A stretch of 64,000 nucleotides of DNA from an uncultured Eggerthellaceae bacterium (GTDB lineage Bacteria; Actinomycetota; Coriobacteriia; Coriobacteriales; Eggerthellaceae), in NCBI GenBank assembly GCA_905234785.1, contig CAJOIP010000021.1, positions 19,299 to 83,298 of the forward strand, read 5' to 3'. Both the position numbers and the translations under genes were made by a program. Every line of letters starts with the position of its first letter. Position 1 is the stretch's first letter. The notes beneath the pieces are model-generated. The model was not told the origin of the DNA. It ran no database searches and worked only from the letters and a program-made list of their open reading frames with translations. Shown piece after piece: positions 61,765 through 64,000 of this stretch.

Positions 61765-63255
61765 TTACGCATTCGAAAGCAGGCGGGATTTGACGGCGTC
61801 GAATTCCTGTTGCGTGATGGCCCCCATTTTAAGGAGCTCGAAATACTGCTTTATTTCGGCTGCAGCCGACGAAGGGTCGGCGTCTTCATGTTCCTGACGG
61901 GAAGCCGGCGAGCCGAGCAAGACCGCGGCGTCGAGAAGATCGCTTCGGTCGAACGACGGATTCGCCAGCGCGCAACGCCGAACCTGCGCATCGGAGTCGC
62001 TTGCCAGCACGACAAGGCCGCGTGGCGAGGTAGACGGGTTCGTCGCAACACGCCTTCGGATATGCGCATCGGAATCGGCCAGCAGGGCATCGAGGGCCTC
62101 TGCCGGGGCACTCGCGTTTCCGGCTGCGGCCCTGCGAACATGCAGAGCTTCGTCACCTGACAGCATGCCGAGCGCGTCTGCGGGCGTTTTCTCGTTTTCC
62201 GCAACGTGCGTGCGAACGTATTCGTCGGCGTCGCCCGCTAGACGGCCAAGCGTTTCGGCACATGCGGCGGCATTCGAAGCCACCTGCCGTCGCACGGCTT
62301 TCCGCACATCGTTGGCGAGCGTTTCGAGCACTGACGCAGAGACCTCCTCGCTCGCCGCAATGCATCCGCGTACGAGCGCCGATTCGTCAGACGCCAGCGC
62401 TTCCAGAACGCCGATAGGCGTCGAGGGGTTCATCGCCACGCTCTTGCGCACGTCCATCTGGGGGTCGTTCGCGCATGCGAGGAGCGCTTCGGCAGGGAGG
62501 TTCGGGTTTTCCGCCGCACGTGCGCGCACGTCGGTTTCGGCGTCTTGCGCCAGTTCCGCGAGAAGCCCTTGTGGGCAGGACGGGTTAGCTGCAACCTGGG
62601 CGCGTATCTGGGCGACGCCATCGGCGGCAAGCTGCGCGAGGACATCAGCGGGAGTCGACTCGTTGCCGGCGACGTCCCATCGGGTGTTCTCGTTTTCATC
62701 AGACGCCATGCGCACAAGCACGCCTATCGGCATGTTCGGATTGCGCATGGCGTTGCGGGCCACTTCCTCATCCTCGTCGTCGATGAAAGACGCCACCGAT
62801 GACGCGGGCACGCTGGGATTCAAGGCCACGAAGCCGCGAATCCATTCCTCGGGGTCGGATGCGAGTTGAGCAAGTGCCTCTTCGGGCGCGTCTTCACGTG
62901 ACGCCACCACGCGGCGCACGCCCTCGTCGGCGTCGTCGGCAAGCATCATCAGAGTAACCGCGTCGGCAGCCGGGTTATGCGCGGTGTGCTCGCGTACTTG
63001 CTCGACCGGATCCGCTGCCAGCACGCGCAGCAAATCGGCTGTTGCGCCCTCGTTCGCGGCCACTTTCACACGTACGTTGGGTTCGGCATCAGCCGCAAGC
63101 GCCATCAGGCATTCGATCGGCGTGCGCGGGTTGGCGGCGGCGCCTCGCCGAACCTCGCTGTCGTAGTCGCCGGCAAGCTCGGCAAGTACTACACCATCCG
63201 CATCGTGGCGCATCGCAAGCGCGCGACGTGCCTCGTTCCTATCTATCCTGCCCAT
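61765..63255 (-). CDS. 26-residue tandem-repeat (LRV/HEAT-like) protein with C-terminal SHOCT domain
   Basis: About 496 residues from the ATG at 63253-63255 (GAGGGG upstream). After a short N-terminus it consists of about 16 tandem repeats of 26 residues with the pattern VA-x-NP-x-x-P-x-x-x-L-x-x-LA-x-D-x-x-x-x-VR, for example VAANPSCPQGLLAELAQD. It is an all-helical solenoid like leucine-rich-repeat-variant proteins, though LRV units are usually 24 residues. The last 30 residues (IKQYFELLKMGAITQQEFD) are a SHOCT domain. The role is unknown. LRV proteins next to Fe-S or nitrogenase genes are known, and this one directly precedes sufE. No transmembrane segment is present. Confidence 0.85.
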   Translation of the reverse strand: MGRIDRNEARRALAMRHDADGVVLAELAGDYDSEVRRGAAANPRTPIECLMALAADAEPNVRVKVAANEGATADLLRVLAADPVEQVREHTAHNPAADAVTLMMLADDADEGVRRVVASREDAPEEALAQLASDPEEWIRGFVALNPSVPASSVASFIDDEDEEVARNAMRNPNMPIGVLVRMASDENENTRWDVAGNESTPADVLAQLAADGVAQIRAQVAANPSCPQGLLAELAQDAETDVRARAAENPNLPAEALLACANDPQMDVRKSVAMNPSTPIGVLEALASDESALVRGCIAASEEVSASVLETLANDVRKAVRRQVASNAAACAETLGRLAGDADEYVRTHVAENEKTPADALGMLSGDEALHVRRAAAGNASAPAEALDALLADSDAHIRRRVATNPSTSPRGLVVLASDSDAQVRRCALANPSFDRSDLLDAAVLLGSPASRQEHEDADPSSAAAEIKQYFELLKMGAITQQEFDAVKSRLLSNA

Positions 63256-63272
63256 GTTCATCCCCTCAATCG

Positions 63273-63713
63273 CTAGCCCAATGGGGAGTGTCCCCTTTGG
63301 GCCAAAAGCGCATCGTACAGCGCGTCGGCCATGCTCGTGATGGTCGTGAGCTCGGCGGAATACTCCGGCGTGAACTTCACGCCCAAGTTGCGCTGAAGCG
63401 TCATGGAAAGCAGCACTTTCTTGATGTCGGTTGAGCTCTGGTTGGTGCACGTGGTCGATCCTTCGGCCAACTTGACGCTCTTGTCGGCATTGCGCAGCAT
63501 TTTCTCGACGCTGGCGTTCGCAAGCTTCAAGATCTCTTCGGTTCCCTCTGCGCAAGCCTCTTCCTCGGTTAAGAAGAACTTCGCCAGCGTGAACACGCGC
63601 ACTTGGCTTCTGAACTCTTCGCGGCTCAGGTCGCCCGCTTGCAGCTTGCCCATTGCCTCGTCTGCCACCCCGGCAGCGATGTCCAGGCGCTCTTTCAAGG
63701 TCATTGCCGGCAT
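63273..63713 (-). CDS. uncharacterised protein, weakly acyl-carrier-like C-terminus
   Basis: 146 residues from the ATG at 63713, with AAAGGAGG about 8 bases upstream. The N-terminal half is helical and acidic. The last 45 residues (DIKKVLLSMTLQRNLGVKF, then TTITSMADALYDAL) have the hydrophobic pattern of acyl-carrier-protein helices II-IV but lack the modified Ser after the Asp. I do not recognise the family. It is 17 bases upstream of the repeat protein and probably co-transcribed with it and the suf genes. Confidence 0.7.
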   Translation of the reverse strand: MPAMTLKERLDIAAGVADEAMGKLQAGDLSREEFRSQVRVFTLAKFFLTEEEACAEGTEEILKLANASVEKMLRNADKSVKLAEGSTTCTNQSSTDIKKVLLSMTLQRNLGVKFTPEYSAELTTITSMADALYDALLAQRGHSPLG

Positions 63714-63739
63714 TGCGTTGTCCTCCTTTCACACGACCG

Positions 63740-63775
63740 CTGCCCGCAGCGCGTCATGAATCACGCTGCGGGCAG
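63740..63775 (-). terminator. hairpin after the fucose-isomerase-like gene
   Basis: CTGCCCGCAGCG (63740-63751) and CGCTGCGGGCAG (63764-63775) form a perfect 12-bp stem with a 12-base loop, 30 bases beyond the upstream stop. No T-run follows on the minus strand, so efficiency is uncertain. Confidence 0.55.
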
Positions 63776-63804
63776 GATGGCCTATTCAGCTTGCCACGAA
63801 GCGG

Positions 63805-64000
63805 CTATGCGCGCACGATCTCCAGACCGAGCAGTTCGCCGAGCTGGATGACCTGCTCTTCGAAGTCGCCGTAAATCAGCGGCATGTGGTTGCCGATGGC
63901 AGCTTGCTTCTGGAAGAAGTCCTTCGAATCCTTCACCTGGAAGAACACGCCCATCGAGCAGTTCGTCTGGTCGTAACCCATCGAAGTGAGGATCGTGCCC
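63805..64000 (-). CDS. L-fucose isomerase-like protein, C-terminal fragment
   Basis: The last 64 codons of a gene entering from the right edge, ending at the TAG at 63805-63807. The peptide (TILTSMGYDQTNCSMGVFFQ, then AIGNHMPLIYGDFEEQVIQL, then LGELLGLEIVRA) resembles the C-terminal domain of L-fucose/L-arabinose isomerases, which ends in a similar H-x-x-x-x-YGD...LLG-IEVV pattern. The catalytic part lies outside the window, so the substrate is not assignable. Confidence 0.6.
   Translation of the reverse strand, partial: GTILTSMGYDQTNCSMGVFFQVKDSKDFFQKQAAIGNHMPLIYGDFEEQVIQLGELLGLEIVRA

Overview
The window is GC-rich, densely coding actinobacterial DNA. Gene content (anaerobic cobalamin route, [FeFe] hydrogenase, formyl-THF synthetase, formate channel, oxygen-independent enzymes throughout) points to a strict anaerobe of the class Coriobacteriia, most likely Eggerthellaceae. 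This assignment is inference from gene content and base composition. No rRNA, tRNA, transposase, phage or CRISPR was seen.

Layout. 1-11044 (minus): homoserine dehydrogenase, then an almost complete anaerobic corrin-ring operon, read as cbiD, cbiF, cbiG (frameshifted), cbiH, cbiJ, cbiET, cbiA, cbiP, cbiC. 11571-23440: mixed genes: DMT transporter, membrane-anchored flavodoxin, MFS and antiporter genes, an acyl-CoA dehydrogenase-type oxidoreductase, an iron-sulfur protein whose reading frame contains a TGA, a FUSC-like protein, Fic protein, metallophosphoesterase, HdeD-like protein. 23516-31604 (minus): tetrapyrrole synthesis: hemL, hemB, a MATE pump, a cobA-hemD fusion, hemC and a hemA/precorrin-2 dehydrogenase fusion. 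31768-42224 (minus): a corrinoid/tetrapyrrole locus headed by a cobalamin riboswitch. It contains surface lipoproteins, an exported CbiK cobaltochelatase, a BtuFCD-type importer, cbiL, a second ABC transporter, a cytosolic CbiK and a membrane-anchored binding protein. 42969-54644 (minus): SDR, formate channel, [FeFe] hydrogenase with a GltD-like partner, folE, folD, fchA, fhs and metF, i.e. the methyl branch of one-carbon metabolism. 54897-59881 (plus): a LysR-type regulator fused to a complete corrinoid-binding module, then CDF, HMA and P-type ATPase metal genes. 60100-64000 (minus): sufS, sufE, a 26-residue-repeat protein, a small unknown protein and the end of a fucose-isomerase-like gene.

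How it works together. Glutamyl-tRNA is converted through HemA, HemL, HemB, HemC and HemD to uroporphyrinogen III. CobA and the HemA-fused dehydrogenase make sirohydrochlorin, CbiK inserts cobalt, and the cbi genes take the ring to cobyric acid. The importer locus is riboswitch-controlled, whereas no riboswitch was found before the synthesis operon. The LysR-corrinoid fusion lies divergent to metF and could tie methyl-folate metabolism to corrinoid state.

The window is also rich in palindromic repeats of at least four families. Some lie at gene ends and two are translated in frame inside genes.
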